From positions 310,001 to 374,000 of the forward strand of contig NZ_FQWK01000004.1 of NCBI RefSeq assembly GCF_900129655.1: a DNA stretch of 64,000 nt, in the 5' to 3' direction. Numbering within the stretch: the first letter of the stretch is position 1; each line of letters begins with the position of its first letter. The translations under genes and the position numbers were made by a program. Of this stretch, positions 17,739 to 24,784 are shown in pieces. Origin of the DNA: Bacteroides clarus YIT 12056. Its GTDB lineage: Bacteria > Bacteroidota > Bacteroidia > Bacteroidales > Bacteroidaceae. Under the pieces are notes generated by a model. That model ran no database searches. It worked only from the letters and a program-made list of their open reading frames with translations, and had not been told where the DNA came from.

Positions 17739-18046
17739 ATTAATAATATTATGCTTACTTGTTCCCTATTAGTAAGCTGTTAAAATAAATAAGGTGTGGG
17801 AACTATATCTGTCTTATCCTTAGATTAGGTCTTCGCATTACCTTTAGCATGGATAAAACAATAGCCCCACACCAAAAGGTATATAGTTCATCTAAAAGAT
17901 GAATATATATCAAATGCATGGGTACTATTGCTATCATCTTCATGCTAAGAATTAAAGTTGCGAAGTTTAATCTAAGAAGATAATTTCAATAACACCTTTC
18001 GTTAAATATGTCCTTCCAACTCCCTATCTCATTAGTTCATTGGAAT
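17739..18046 (-). promoter_or_regulatory. Long structured leader of the cargo lipoprotein gene
   Basis: No gene is visible. Perfect complements: GGTGTGGG 17793-17800 with 17866-17873; GAACTATAT 17800-17808 with 17881-17889; CTTAGATTA plus CTTCGC 17819-17836 with 17960-17976; TTAGCATG 17844-17851 with 17941-17948; CAATAG 17858-17863 with CTATTG near 17923; and a TTCATCT/AGATGAA hairpin at 17887-17903. Some pairings cross, so pseudoknots or alternative folds are possible. Confidence 0.55.
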
Positions 18047-18059
18047 TGGTGCAAAGATA
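18043..18059 (-). promoter_or_regulatory. Promoter core shared with the helicase leader
   Basis: GAATTGGTGCAAAGATA (plus strand) contains the minus-strand -7 box TATCTTTG at 18052-18059. The same 17 bp occur at 22357-22373. Confidence 0.6.
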
Positions 18060-18166
18060 ATGAAAGGTTCTAAATTAATAAGCATGAAGTGTGGATTAAT
18101 AGTAACTTCTATGCTCTCAAACATGGTCTGAACGGGATATTTAATAAGATTTGCATCCATACTCTG

Positions 18167-18243
18167 TAAATCCATGTGGGTATCAAAATGATAATTCCCA
18201 TTATAAGAAGTGAATTTTAGAAATTGTTACCCACATGGATTTA
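18167..18243. repeat. 16-bp perfect inverted repeat, 45-nt spacer
   Basis: TAAATCCATGTGGGTA at 18167-18182 is perfectly complementary to 18228-18243. It lies between the serine-recombinase gene and the lipoprotein promoter. Confidence 0.85.
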
Positions 18244-18281
18244 TAAAGCTAAAGTTAATTTCTTCGTCTGAATTTAAGGGT

Positions 18282-18334
18282 AGGACAAATTTAGATTGGG
18301 GTATATAAGACTGACCTTGTTCTAAATTTGTCCT
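18282..18334. repeat. 14-bp perfect inverted repeat, 25-nt spacer
   Basis: AGGACAAATTTAGA at 18282-18295 pairs with 18321-18334. It starts 16 bp past the serine-recombinase stop codon (reading the minus strand), so it may be a 3' processing or termination structure or a recombinase site. Confidence 0.8.
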
Positions 18335-18350
18335 GCCTTTCAAAGTGATT

Positions 18351-19025
18351 TCACGACATCAATCCTGCTCTGACAAGCAACCTCTTGACTTGTGTAATCT
18401 GAAACTTGCATCCTTTAGATGTAACGAAGCCTTGCTCATTTAACAGACAAGTCATTTCAGATAATGATTTGCCTTGCATTGATAGTGACCGTAACAGCGC
18501 TATTGCTCTCATGTTATTTGGATTGTTATCTGCTTTAGCCTTGTTGGTAACGATACTATGTTGAACAGCTTGTTCAAATTTATTCATCAAGTTCTCCGAT
18601 TTACCAAGCTGCACACCCCTTGCTTTTTTGGCTTGAAGTGATTGCTTGGTTCTCTGACTAATCAGCCCTGCTTCATATTCGGCTATGCTGCTGATGATAT
18701 GCAGAATTAGCCTATTGGCTTGTGGAAAGTCACAGAACACAATCTCAACATCACTCTCCAACAGCTTTGAAGTAAACGCTACATTCCTTGACAACCTATC
18801 CAATTTAGCGACAATCAGAATAGAGTTGGTTTTCCTGCACATTGCCAAAGCTGCAAGAAGTTGAGGTCTGTTAGACTTCTTCCCACTCTCCGTTTCAATA
18901 TATTCAGCAAGTATGGGCTTATTCTTTACATGGTTGTTTATAATCTCCCGTTGGGCTTCCACACCAAGACCCGATATTTGCTGCTTCATGGTGGATTGCC
19001 TTAGATATGCTATATATGTCTTCAT
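18351..19025 (-). CDS. Serine recombinase (resolvase/invertase family)
   Basis: 224 aa. The N-terminal catalytic domain has YLRQST with the nucleophile Ser11, the SGKKSNRPQL block, LDRLSRN, and EYEAGLISQRTKQSLQAKK, which leads into the long E-helix. The C-terminal 50 residues are a helix-turn-helix with LSEMTCLLNEQGF. It is close to Hin/Tn3-resolvase-type small serine recombinases. Two perfect inverted repeats follow its 3' end. It may resolve element dimers or invert DNA; no target site is proven. Confidence 0.92.
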   Translation of the reverse strand: MKTYIAYLRQSTMKQQISGLGVEAQREIINNHVKNKPILAEYIETESGKKSNRPQLLAALAMCRKTNSILIVAKLDRLSRNVAFTSKLLESDVEIVFCDFPQANRLILHIISSIAEYEAGLISQRTKQSLQAKKARGVQLGKSENLMNKFEQAVQHSIVTNKAKADNNPNNMRAIALLRSLSMQGKSLSEMTCLLNEQGFVTSKGCKFQITQVKRLLVRAGLMS

Positions 19026-19129
19026 AATTCACATTTATTAATGGTTGGTTACAAATGCTGAACGAACATTCAGCTTATGTAAGTAAGGACACCCAACTTG
19101 AAAATTGAATGTCCTTTTAAGATGATACG

Positions 19130-19576
19130 CTATAACTGTCCTTCATCAGCGAAGCTATAATATCCTGCATCTGTTAATATGAGGTGGTCTGTTACTGTAA
19201 TTCTCATAAGTCTTGCAGCTTCTTTGACCTGCTTAGTAATCTCCATATCCTGCCTGCTTGGTTTCGTGTTACCGCTTGGGTGGTTATGAGCAAGAATGAT
19301 AGCTACTGAATTGGTGAGCAATGCAGCTTGTAGAATTACTCTTACATCTACGGTTGTGTCTGTTATTCCACCCTCTGATATGAGAGTGTAGCCTAAAACT
19401 TGGTTGGATTGGTTTAGGAACAAGACTTTAAAATATTCCTTGTAACAGATTGTACCCTCCTTATATGTGGGGAGTAAGACTTTGTAAGCATCCTCCGAGC
19501 TATAAATTTCACTCCGAGTTTTTGATGTGGATTTGTAAGTGAGTTCCACTTCTCCAACTGTGTAATCAGCTTTCAT
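19130..19576 (-). CDS. RadC-like JAB/MPN domain protein
   Basis: 148 aa, shorter than full RadC because the N-terminal helix-hairpin-helix part is absent. The metal-binding JAMM motif is intact in AHNHPSGNTKPSRQD (His-x-His, Ser, Asp). Such short RadC-like proteins are common on Bacteroidetes mobile elements. Their function is unsettled despite the DNA-repair name. Confidence 0.9.
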   Translation of the reverse strand: MKADYTVGEVELTYKSTSKTRSEIYSSEDAYKVLLPTYKEGTICYKEYFKVLFLNQSNQVLGYTLISEGGITDTTVDVRVILQAALLTNSVAIILAHNHPSGNTKPSRQDMEITKQVKEAARLMRITVTDHLILTDAGYYSFADEGQL

Positions 19577-19923
19577 AATCTATCTATAATTGAAATTTAA
19601 AGGGTTATTGATTGAGTGGATTTAACAAGAACAAACCCTAAACACAAGTGAATTTCTTCGCTTGCATCTAAGGCTCGTTCTATGTCTTTCCCTAAATATT
19701 CAATTAAAGGAAGTTCGGAGCATTAGTGAGTAATCGGTCGGCTATGGGAATAGAGTTGTGAACATATACGCTGCCAACAAAGAATGTCTTTTTAATTGAC
19801 GATGTGAGGTGGTAGTGCAATTATTAAAGCATTCTTTTTCTTCGGCAGGCATAAGGGGGACTAAAAGAGGGGTGCAGTCAGACGGAACGAAGTTCCGGCT
19901 GGCTGCGCCAGCCTGCACTTCAT
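19577..19923. other. Intergenic stretch with a three-way-junction fold
   Basis: No gene seen. The key feature is at 19872-19918: three 6-bp helices, GTGCAG 19872-19877 with 19913-19918, CGGAAC 19883-19888 with 19892-19897, and GCTGGC 19898-19903 with 19907-19912. The helices abut with no gap except a 5-nt linker (19878-19882). It lies directly after the helicase stop codon. The rest is unremarkable AT-rich sequence. Confidence 0.6.
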
Positions 19924-21843
19924 TTAATGTCGGTTCTGTAATTCATCTTTGAACTTCTCCAGTTTGATTTTAGCACCGTCCCGATTGCTGCGTGTTACAT
20001 CGAAATATTCCTCAATGAAAGGAGCGGATAGCTTGCACATTGTACCTTTCTTTCCGTCTCCATATCGGGAGTAGGTTATTCCGTAACAGTCCAACAGGTA
20101 AGAAATTCTATCAAGCACATCATTTACGGGGATATATAAATCGTTACCCGTTTCCGTTTCAAATTCACGTCTTATGTCTGATAGGAACTCTCGGCTGAAT
20201 CTCCGTTGCATGGCTTCTTTCTGTTCGGTCTGTTCCAACAGCTCCTTGATTGCAGTCTTGCTGTACTTCTGCTGTTCGATAGTTTCTCGCCCTAACTTGA
20301 AGAACGCATTGATGAGCCATTCTTCCTCTACACACTTGGCTCGGAGAAGTTGTACGGCATTTTCATCTTCCTTGATGTTGCTTAAGACGGATACAATGGA
20401 CTGCCATTTCTCTTTGGATTTGGCTGCTTTGATTCTGTAAATGTCATCCTCACCGATCACTTCTTCTTCGGGCTGGAAGTCCACATTGAAATATCCCGTT
20501 GCTTCGTATGCCTGTCTAAGTGCATCGGGTGAGAGGTAATATCTCTTAACCTGCTCGTCAAGTAACAGTTGCTCTATGGCGAACCTGTCAAATCCGTTCC
20601 GTTCGGGATTTAAGACTTCATTCAGCCGTAACCGTTTCAAGTCCTTGTCGAAATTGGTCGGGTCGTCCGCATTCAGTCTTTCTTTTTGAACGGCTCGGTA
20701 AGATTTAATCCTCGCTGTAATGTCCCTATAAATTTCTTCATCGGAATTAACTTTAAGTTCATTCGGAATTGAAGCGATAACCGTAAGCGAGTTATATCTC
20801 TTACCGTTTGGGAAGACGCGTCTGAATCTTCCTTGACATTGGATGGCTTCGGTGAACGGATTGATTAGGGTGTGCTTCACATGGTCGTAGTTTGACAACA
20901 CCAGCACATCGCAAAGTTCTTTCAGATTGATGTCTATTGACGGGAAGAACCGCAAGGTAAACAAGTTCACCTTTCTTAGGGGAAGCTCCAACCTGTCCGT
21001 ACTGTGTTCCAAGAAACGGCTCTTTAGCTTATCGGTACTTTCCTTTGAACAGAACACCTTGTAATCATCCTCTTTTATTATTCCGTCATGCAGCAATGAT
21101 TCCACGATGTTACATATACCCTCTGTTGTCTTATAGAAGATGCACACATGAGGAGAGCCGTTATCCAACAGTCTTTTTACTTCCTGCTTCACCCGACTGT
21201 AAAAACTACGGGTCGTTATCAAAGTCATATCTTCCCGATAGTCATAGTCGGGTTTAATTTCCACCCACCTAAATTGGTGACGCAAGAACAGCGTTAAGGT
21301 GTACTTGCTCGGCTTTAACGGAGTGGCAGATACGAGAGCCTTTCCCTCGAACTTGAAGAACTCCTTCATCGGGGAAGATATGCTCCTACGGTAATCTGTG
21401 TCTTCCGTAATGTGTTCGGATTCATCGTACAAGTTGAAGAACTCCTTATAGATGTTCATCTTCAAACTCTTTGCCGCCTTCAAGACTTTGGTCTGAAATC
21501 CTTCGGGAGTGGTGATAATTTTCTTGTACTTGATATTGGAGTTGTTGAGGTAGGCGGTCAATTTCTTAACGGTTACTTCCTTGAACACTCCTTGCACTTC
21601 GTCAAATGCCTGCACTTTGTTCTCCACCGCAGAACGATACGGCTCGATCACGATAGAATTTCTTGGACTTAACTTCGGGTTCAATTCCATGTAAGTAGCA
21701 CCTGTACCTGTCATTACCTTATTAATAATGGCATTACTCGGTAGCATGGGGTAGCCTTGTCTTTTTAAGGCCTCGGACAGATACTCTCCCTTGTGGATGT
21801 TCAGTACCTCCACGTCCAATGTTCTGTTTGCCGCGTCATTCAT
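19924..21843 (-). CDS. SF2-type helicase of mobile element, aberrant Walker A
   Basis: 639 aa. Helicase motifs are in order: a Walker A-like VMTGTGATYMEL near residue 44, a DEAH-like YDESEH, SATP (motif III), and QCQGRFRR (motif VI). The Walker A lacks the conserved Lys (GTGAT in place of GxGKT). The C-terminal 250 residues are helical and charged without a recognisable domain. I recall similar proteins on Bacteroidetes mobile elements, so the variant may be a real subfamily and not decay. It may aid element replication or excision. The gene is preceded by a long structured leader. Confidence 0.7.
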   Translation of the reverse strand: MNDAANRTLDVEVLNIHKGEYLSEALKRQGYPMLPSNAIINKVMTGTGATYMELNPKLSPRNSIVIEPYRSAVENKVQAFDEVQGVFKEVTVKKLTAYLNNSNIKYKKIITTPEGFQTKVLKAAKSLKMNIYKEFFNLYDESEHITEDTDYRRSISSPMKEFFKFEGKALVSATPLKPSKYTLTLFLRHQFRWVEIKPDYDYREDMTLITTRSFYSRVKQEVKRLLDNGSPHVCIFYKTTEGICNIVESLLHDGIIKEDDYKVFCSKESTDKLKSRFLEHSTDRLELPLRKVNLFTLRFFPSIDINLKELCDVLVLSNYDHVKHTLINPFTEAIQCQGRFRRVFPNGKRYNSLTVIASIPNELKVNSDEEIYRDITARIKSYRAVQKERLNADDPTNFDKDLKRLRLNEVLNPERNGFDRFAIEQLLLDEQVKRYYLSPDALRQAYEATGYFNVDFQPEEEVIGEDDIYRIKAAKSKEKWQSIVSVLSNIKEDENAVQLLRAKCVEEEWLINAFFKLGRETIEQQKYSKTAIKELLEQTEQKEAMQRRFSREFLSDIRREFETETGNDLYIPVNDVLDRISYLLDCYGITYSRYGDGKKGTMCKLSAPFIEEYFDVTRSNRDGAKIKLEKFKDELQNRH

Positions 21844-22085
21844 GGTACATTGGATTTAGGGGGTAAGAAACTTGGAAGAACTGGTTATTATATGGGCGTG
21901 ATGATTTTGTTACCCCACCCGAAGAATGGAGTTCAGACCCATATAAAGTTATAAAACTCGTGAGCCGATTAAGACTTGTCGGGGTGACAAGTTCCGATTG
22001 GCGGCTCAATCCAATTGTTCGGATTCTTAAATTCATTGGCATAATTTGATGAATTTAGAAATTTAACAATTGGACTAAGGGGAAT
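21844..22085 (-). promoter_or_regulatory. Helicase proximal leader with nested hairpins
   Basis: No credible gene. Two compact structures: (1) GAGCCG 21962-21967 with 22002-22007, enclosing ACTTGTC 21974-21980 with GACAAGT 21986-21992; (2) CCAATTGTT 22011-22019 with 22065-22073, enclosing AAATTCAT 22029-22036 with 22049-22056. They could fold in RNA or extrude as cruciforms, for example at a replication or transfer origin. Confidence 0.55.
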
Positions 22086-22361
22086 AAAAAAGCTCCTGCA
22101 ACCAAGTTCTCCTTACGATTGGATACAATTCACCCTTACAAGGTACGAATGAATGTTCATCCAATAATAGATTTCGGAAGTCACGCTCCGAGAACTTAGT
22201 TGCAGAAGCCGCTACTTATGCAGTAGAATTTAATTGCTGACAAGCTTCTTGTAGAACGGTTACCTTTCTTGATTATCCGCTTGATAACTGCACTGTCACG
22301 TGAACCATTCAGGAGGGCTTATTTAAGTCTTAGCCCGTATCTTCTACCACGTTGTAGAATT
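22086..22361 (-). ncRNA. Candidate structured RNA or attenuator upstream of the helicase
   Basis: A predicted start near 22361 follows the TATCTTTG box at 22366-22373. The 3' end would be an A6 run on the plus strand (U6 in the RNA) at 22086-22091. Just before it lies a 20-bp closing helix, 22092-22111 with 22190-22209, with two G-T wobbles. Inside is a nested hairpin with ATTGGAT/ATCCAAT and further pairs. A TTCTAC/GTAGAA hairpin lies near the 5' end at about 22342-22358. The total is about 275 nt with no ORF. It could be a free RNA or a leader whose terminator gates helicase expression. Confidence 0.45.
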
Positions 22362-22373
22362 GGTGCAAAGATA
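22357..22373 (-). promoter_or_regulatory. Promoter core shared with the lipoprotein leader
   Basis: The 17 bp are identical to 18043-18059 and include a minus-strand TATCTTTG -7 box at 22366-22373. It lies about 515 bp before the helicase ATG. Confidence 0.6.
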
Positions 22374-22400
22374 TAACTTTTCATTCATATGGCAATGGCT

Positions 22401-23645
22401 TCAAAGTAAATTCTTCATCGCTTCATCTACTTGCTCGTTGTCGAAGCTATCCAAATATATTTGAGTGGTCGCTAAGTCTGAATGTCCTAATGCTTCGCTT
22501 ATTAATGCAATGTTCACTCCCGACTTTTTAAGGACACTTGCAAACGAATGCCTTGCAACATAGGTCGTAATGTTGGCTTCAATTCCCAATCGCTTACCGA
22601 GTATCCTTAAAACCTCATTCACCTTGCCGCGTATTTTATGAATCCTATTCTGCTTCTGCAAAGCTGTTTTATGGACTTTTACATTCAATATCGGGAACAG
22701 ATAACCGTTACCCTCCTTTGCGTATTTCTCTATTATCAGCATAGCTTCTTGGGGTATTCCAATTTTGATTAGCTTACCAGTTTTCTGACGGATATAGTGT
22801 AACCTACCATTGACGATATTCTCTTGCGTCAGATTGGCAATATCGGTAAAATTGATACCGCCACACAGGTAGCTAAATATAAATATGTCCTTGCTCAATT
22901 CCACGTATTTCTTCTGACCTATCGGCTGGGATGTTTCTGTAAATTTCAACATCTCTGTCTTGGCTATGGCTCGCTTTTGAGTAGTAGTGTCGAACTTAGA
23001 GATTTTATATTCATTGAACGGATAATCGGACGTTCGGGCGCATTTGGCATTGATAGCCTTATTATATGTGCTACGCAAAGTACGGAACATCAAACTGATT
23101 GTTGTCTCCTTATTCCCATTTGCTCGAAGCCACTTTTCATATCTTTCGAGCCACGCCACATTAACTACGTCAAACGGTATCTCCAACTTCCCTTTTGTAA
23201 ACCTCATCAACGAATTGTAAGAATTGAGATAGACCAATCTGTTCCCACATTTATTATCAGCTTTGCATTGGGCAATGATTTCTTGATAGAAACTTCCGAC
23301 TGTTTTAATCGTAGTTGTTTGCCCTCGCATCGCAACAAGTGTTTCAGCCGAATAATCCTTTTGGTCGGCTTTCATTTCAAGCATTCGTTCTTGAAACTCC
23401 AACTTCTTATCAAGAATTATCTTTTGGATATATTCTAAGTTAGGACATTTAGACTTTGGTACATTCTTCTTAAAGTCCCAATATCTCGGATTAACCGATA
23501 TTCCCAAACTTTGGTATTTCCTTTTACCGTCTTTACAGATGCGAAGCATCAACGGATGTTCGCCATTGGATAATGTTTTCCATTTGTAGCATACTACATT
23601 TACAGTTGCATTCATTGTTTTAATGGTTGACATCTTGGTTGACAT
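22401..23645 (-). CDS. Tyrosine recombinase / integrase of the tRNA-Pro element
   Basis: 414 aa with the Bacteroidetes layout: an arm-binding domain, a SAM-like core-binding domain (about 110-205), and a catalytic domain. Catalytic residues visible are ARHSFAS (box II His/Arg region), LGHSD, and TQIYLDS with the nucleophile Tyr. At the first catalytic Arg position the sequence reads CGGINFTDI, with Ile in place of the usual Arg. That change is common in Bacteroidetes integrases and was described for the IntDOT family. The start used is ATG 23645; in-frame ATGs at 23633 and 23615 are alternatives. It lies 85 bp from the tRNA-Pro att repeat. Confidence 0.93.
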   Translation of the reverse strand: MSTKMSTIKTMNATVNVVCYKWKTLSNGEHPLMLRICKDGKRKYQSLGISVNPRYWDFKKNVPKSKCPNLEYIQKIILDKKLEFQERMLEMKADQKDYSAETLVAMRGQTTTIKTVGSFYQEIIAQCKADNKCGNRLVYLNSYNSLMRFTKGKLEIPFDVVNVAWLERYEKWLRANGNKETTISLMFRTLRSTYNKAINAKCARTSDYPFNEYKISKFDTTTQKRAIAKTEMLKFTETSQPIGQKKYVELSKDIFIFSYLCGGINFTDIANLTQENIVNGRLHYIRQKTGKLIKIGIPQEAMLIIEKYAKEGNGYLFPILNVKVHKTALQKQNRIHKIRGKVNEVLRILGKRLGIEANITTYVARHSFASVLKKSGVNIALISEALGHSDLATTQIYLDSFDNEQVDEAMKNLL

Positions 23646-23657
23646 TATCTAAGTCAA
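23625..23657. repeat. Right candidate integrase arm-type sites
   Basis: GGTTGACATCTTGGTTGA at 23625-23642 is identical to 16616-16633. It is followed by ATTATCTAAGTCAA, related to the left-arm copy. The site overlaps the integrase start, so integrase binding could also repress its own gene. Confidence 0.6.
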
Positions 23658-23686
23658 CCGTCAATTCAACCGCCCAATCGAGCAAC

Positions 23687-23718
23687 AAAAAAGGAGCTAC
23701 ATTTTACTGTAACTCCTT
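23687..23718 (-). terminator. Element-borne terminator for tRNA-Pro
   Basis: The stem AAGGAG-x-TACA / TGTA-x-CTCCTT, with a T6 run on the minus strand, lies 13 bp past the tRNA 3' end. It replaces the original terminator now stranded at 16446-16484. Confidence 0.75.
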
Positions 23719-23730
23719 GATTCTTATCAG

Positions 23731-23805
23731 TCGGGGTAGCGGGATTCGAACCCACGACCCCCTGCTCCCAAAGCAGGTGCGCTAACCGGACTGCGCTACA
23801 CCCCG
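23731..23805 (-). tRNA. tRNA-Pro(TGG)
   Basis: 75 nt without encoded CCA. The acceptor stem is CGGGGTG with TACCCCG, the anticodon loop contains TGG, and the T loop is GTTCGAATC-like. The 3' 53 nt are supplied by the integrated element; the 5' 22 nt belong to the original chromosome. Confidence 0.95.
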
Positions 23806-24003
23806 AGTGCTTTACTTCTTAAAAGCGAGTGCAAAGGTAAAATCTTTTTTGATATAGACCAAATCTTTTTATGATTTTATCTGAAATAAAATTATAAAAG
23901 TCTGGGAAACAATATACGGGAACAGTTAATTATTCTCTGCCTCTTTGATACGTTCTCTTTTATATCTATTTTTGTAGAAATAATCTTAATAAAATCAGAG
24001 AAT

Positions 24004-24342
24004 ATGAAGTTGACCAAACCTATTTTACTTGTTACCGTTATTCTGTTGGGATGTGCTTCCTGCAAAAATAAAGCCGGAAACACAGAACAGGAAAGCGCAA
24101 AGCCCGGTACAGAGGAGATTAACGATTCCGTATATCATGCACAAGGCGTAGTTATGGATGCTACCATGAATGGATTCACAATGGTTACCCGGAAAAACGA
24201 TACCTTATATATAAGTACAATGGATCAGGATATAGCCTTGGAAGAAGGACTATCAGTAGGAGATACATTAGAGGTTTCGTACACGGTTACCGAAGATGAA
24301 CCCGGCATTAACATTGCATCTGCCATAACGAAAATACATTAA
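24004..24342 (+). CDS. Small putative lipoprotein
   Basis: 112 aa. A hydrophobic leader ends at Cys17 or Cys20, both in lipobox-like settings, so the exact processing site is unsure. The mature part is a short Glu/Lys-rich linker followed by a beta-rich domain of about 70 residues (VVMDATMNGFTMV... DTLEVSYT), which looks like a small OB-like fold. I do not recognise a family. It is followed 22 bp later by a second small lipoprotein gene and is probably co-transcribed with it. Confidence 0.7.
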   Translation: MKLTKPILLVTVILLGCASCKNKAGNTEQESAKPGTEEINDSVYHAQGVVMDATMNGFTMVTRKNDTLYISTMDQDIALEEGLSVGDTLEVSYTVTEDEPGINIASAITKIH

Positions 24343-24364
24343 CTCACTTTTAAAAACATATAGT

Positions 24365-24721
24365 ATGAAGAAACTTTTATTGGCAGCCGCCGTATTGGTT
24401 ATTGCAATGGCCGCTTGTAATGAAAAGCAAAGCAAAGACTCTATCATTGGCTCATGGGTAATGCCTATCGAAGGACAGCCGGGAAAAATGCAGGGTATCA
24501 AACTGGAAGAGGGCGGGGATGCATCTTCCATTAATATGGCTACGCTGGTATATAAATATTGGGAGCAACAAGGAGATGAACTTTATCTCACGGTAAAAAG
24601 CATTGGTAACGGTATGGAGATAGAGGGGATAGACACCTTAAGAATTGAGAAACTTACGGCTGACTCATTAATCTTAAATTCCAATTACGGCTATACACTA
24701 CGTTATGTAAGAGAAAAGTAA
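24365..24721 (+). CDS. Lipocalin-like small lipoprotein
   Basis: 118 aa with a clear lipobox (Ala-Met-Ala-Ala-Cys, Cys18). The mature domain begins IIGSWVMP, the Gly-x-Trp opening typical of lipocalin-like domains in Bacteroidetes lipoproteins, and continues as repeated beta strands (DELYLTVKS, DTLRIEKL, LRYVREK). Ligand unknown. An intrinsic terminator follows. Confidence 0.75.
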   Translation: MKKLLLAAAVLVIAMAACNEKQSKDSIIGSWVMPIEGQPGKMQGIKLEEGGDASSINMATLVYKYWEQQGDELYLTVKSIGNGMEIEGIDTLRIEKLTADSLILNSNYGYTLRYVREK

Positions 24722-24728
24722 GATAATA

Positions 24729-24769
24729 AAGGGGAATGCGCAACAGTGTCCGTATTCCCCTTCCTTTTT
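24729..24769 (+). terminator. Intrinsic terminator after the lipoprotein pair
   Basis: AAGGGGAAT 24729-24737 pairs with ATTCCCCTT 24754-24762, followed by a T-rich tail. It lies just past the second lipoprotein stop. Confidence 0.8.
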
Positions 24770-24784
24770 ATACCAAAAGAACCA

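Larger units (their letters stand above)
16485..23783. mobile_element. Integrative element inserted in tRNA-Pro(TGG), about 7.2 kb
   Basis: A 54-bp perfect direct repeat (16485-16538 and 23730-23783) derived from the 3' part of tRNA-Pro bounds the segment. The integrase gene lies next to the intact tRNA, as expected. Genes inside, all on the minus strand: integrase, SF2 helicase, RadC-like protein, serine recombinase, lipoprotein. No relaxase, coupling protein, capsid or replication initiator is visible. It could be a small integrative mobilizable element, a satellite, or a reduced remnant. Base composition is visibly more AT-rich than the flanking genes. Confidence 0.88.

Noticed and set aside
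18167..18334. Invertible promoter controlled by the serine recombinase
   Set aside because: The spacers are 45 and 25 nt, contain no TAnnTTTG box, and are shorter than known Bacteroides invertible promoters. I kept the repeats but not this reading.
21836..22042. 68-residue open frame on the minus strand
   Set aside because: It lies across nested hairpins, has a repeat-like composition, and overlaps the helicase start. It is more likely a chance frame in structured DNA.
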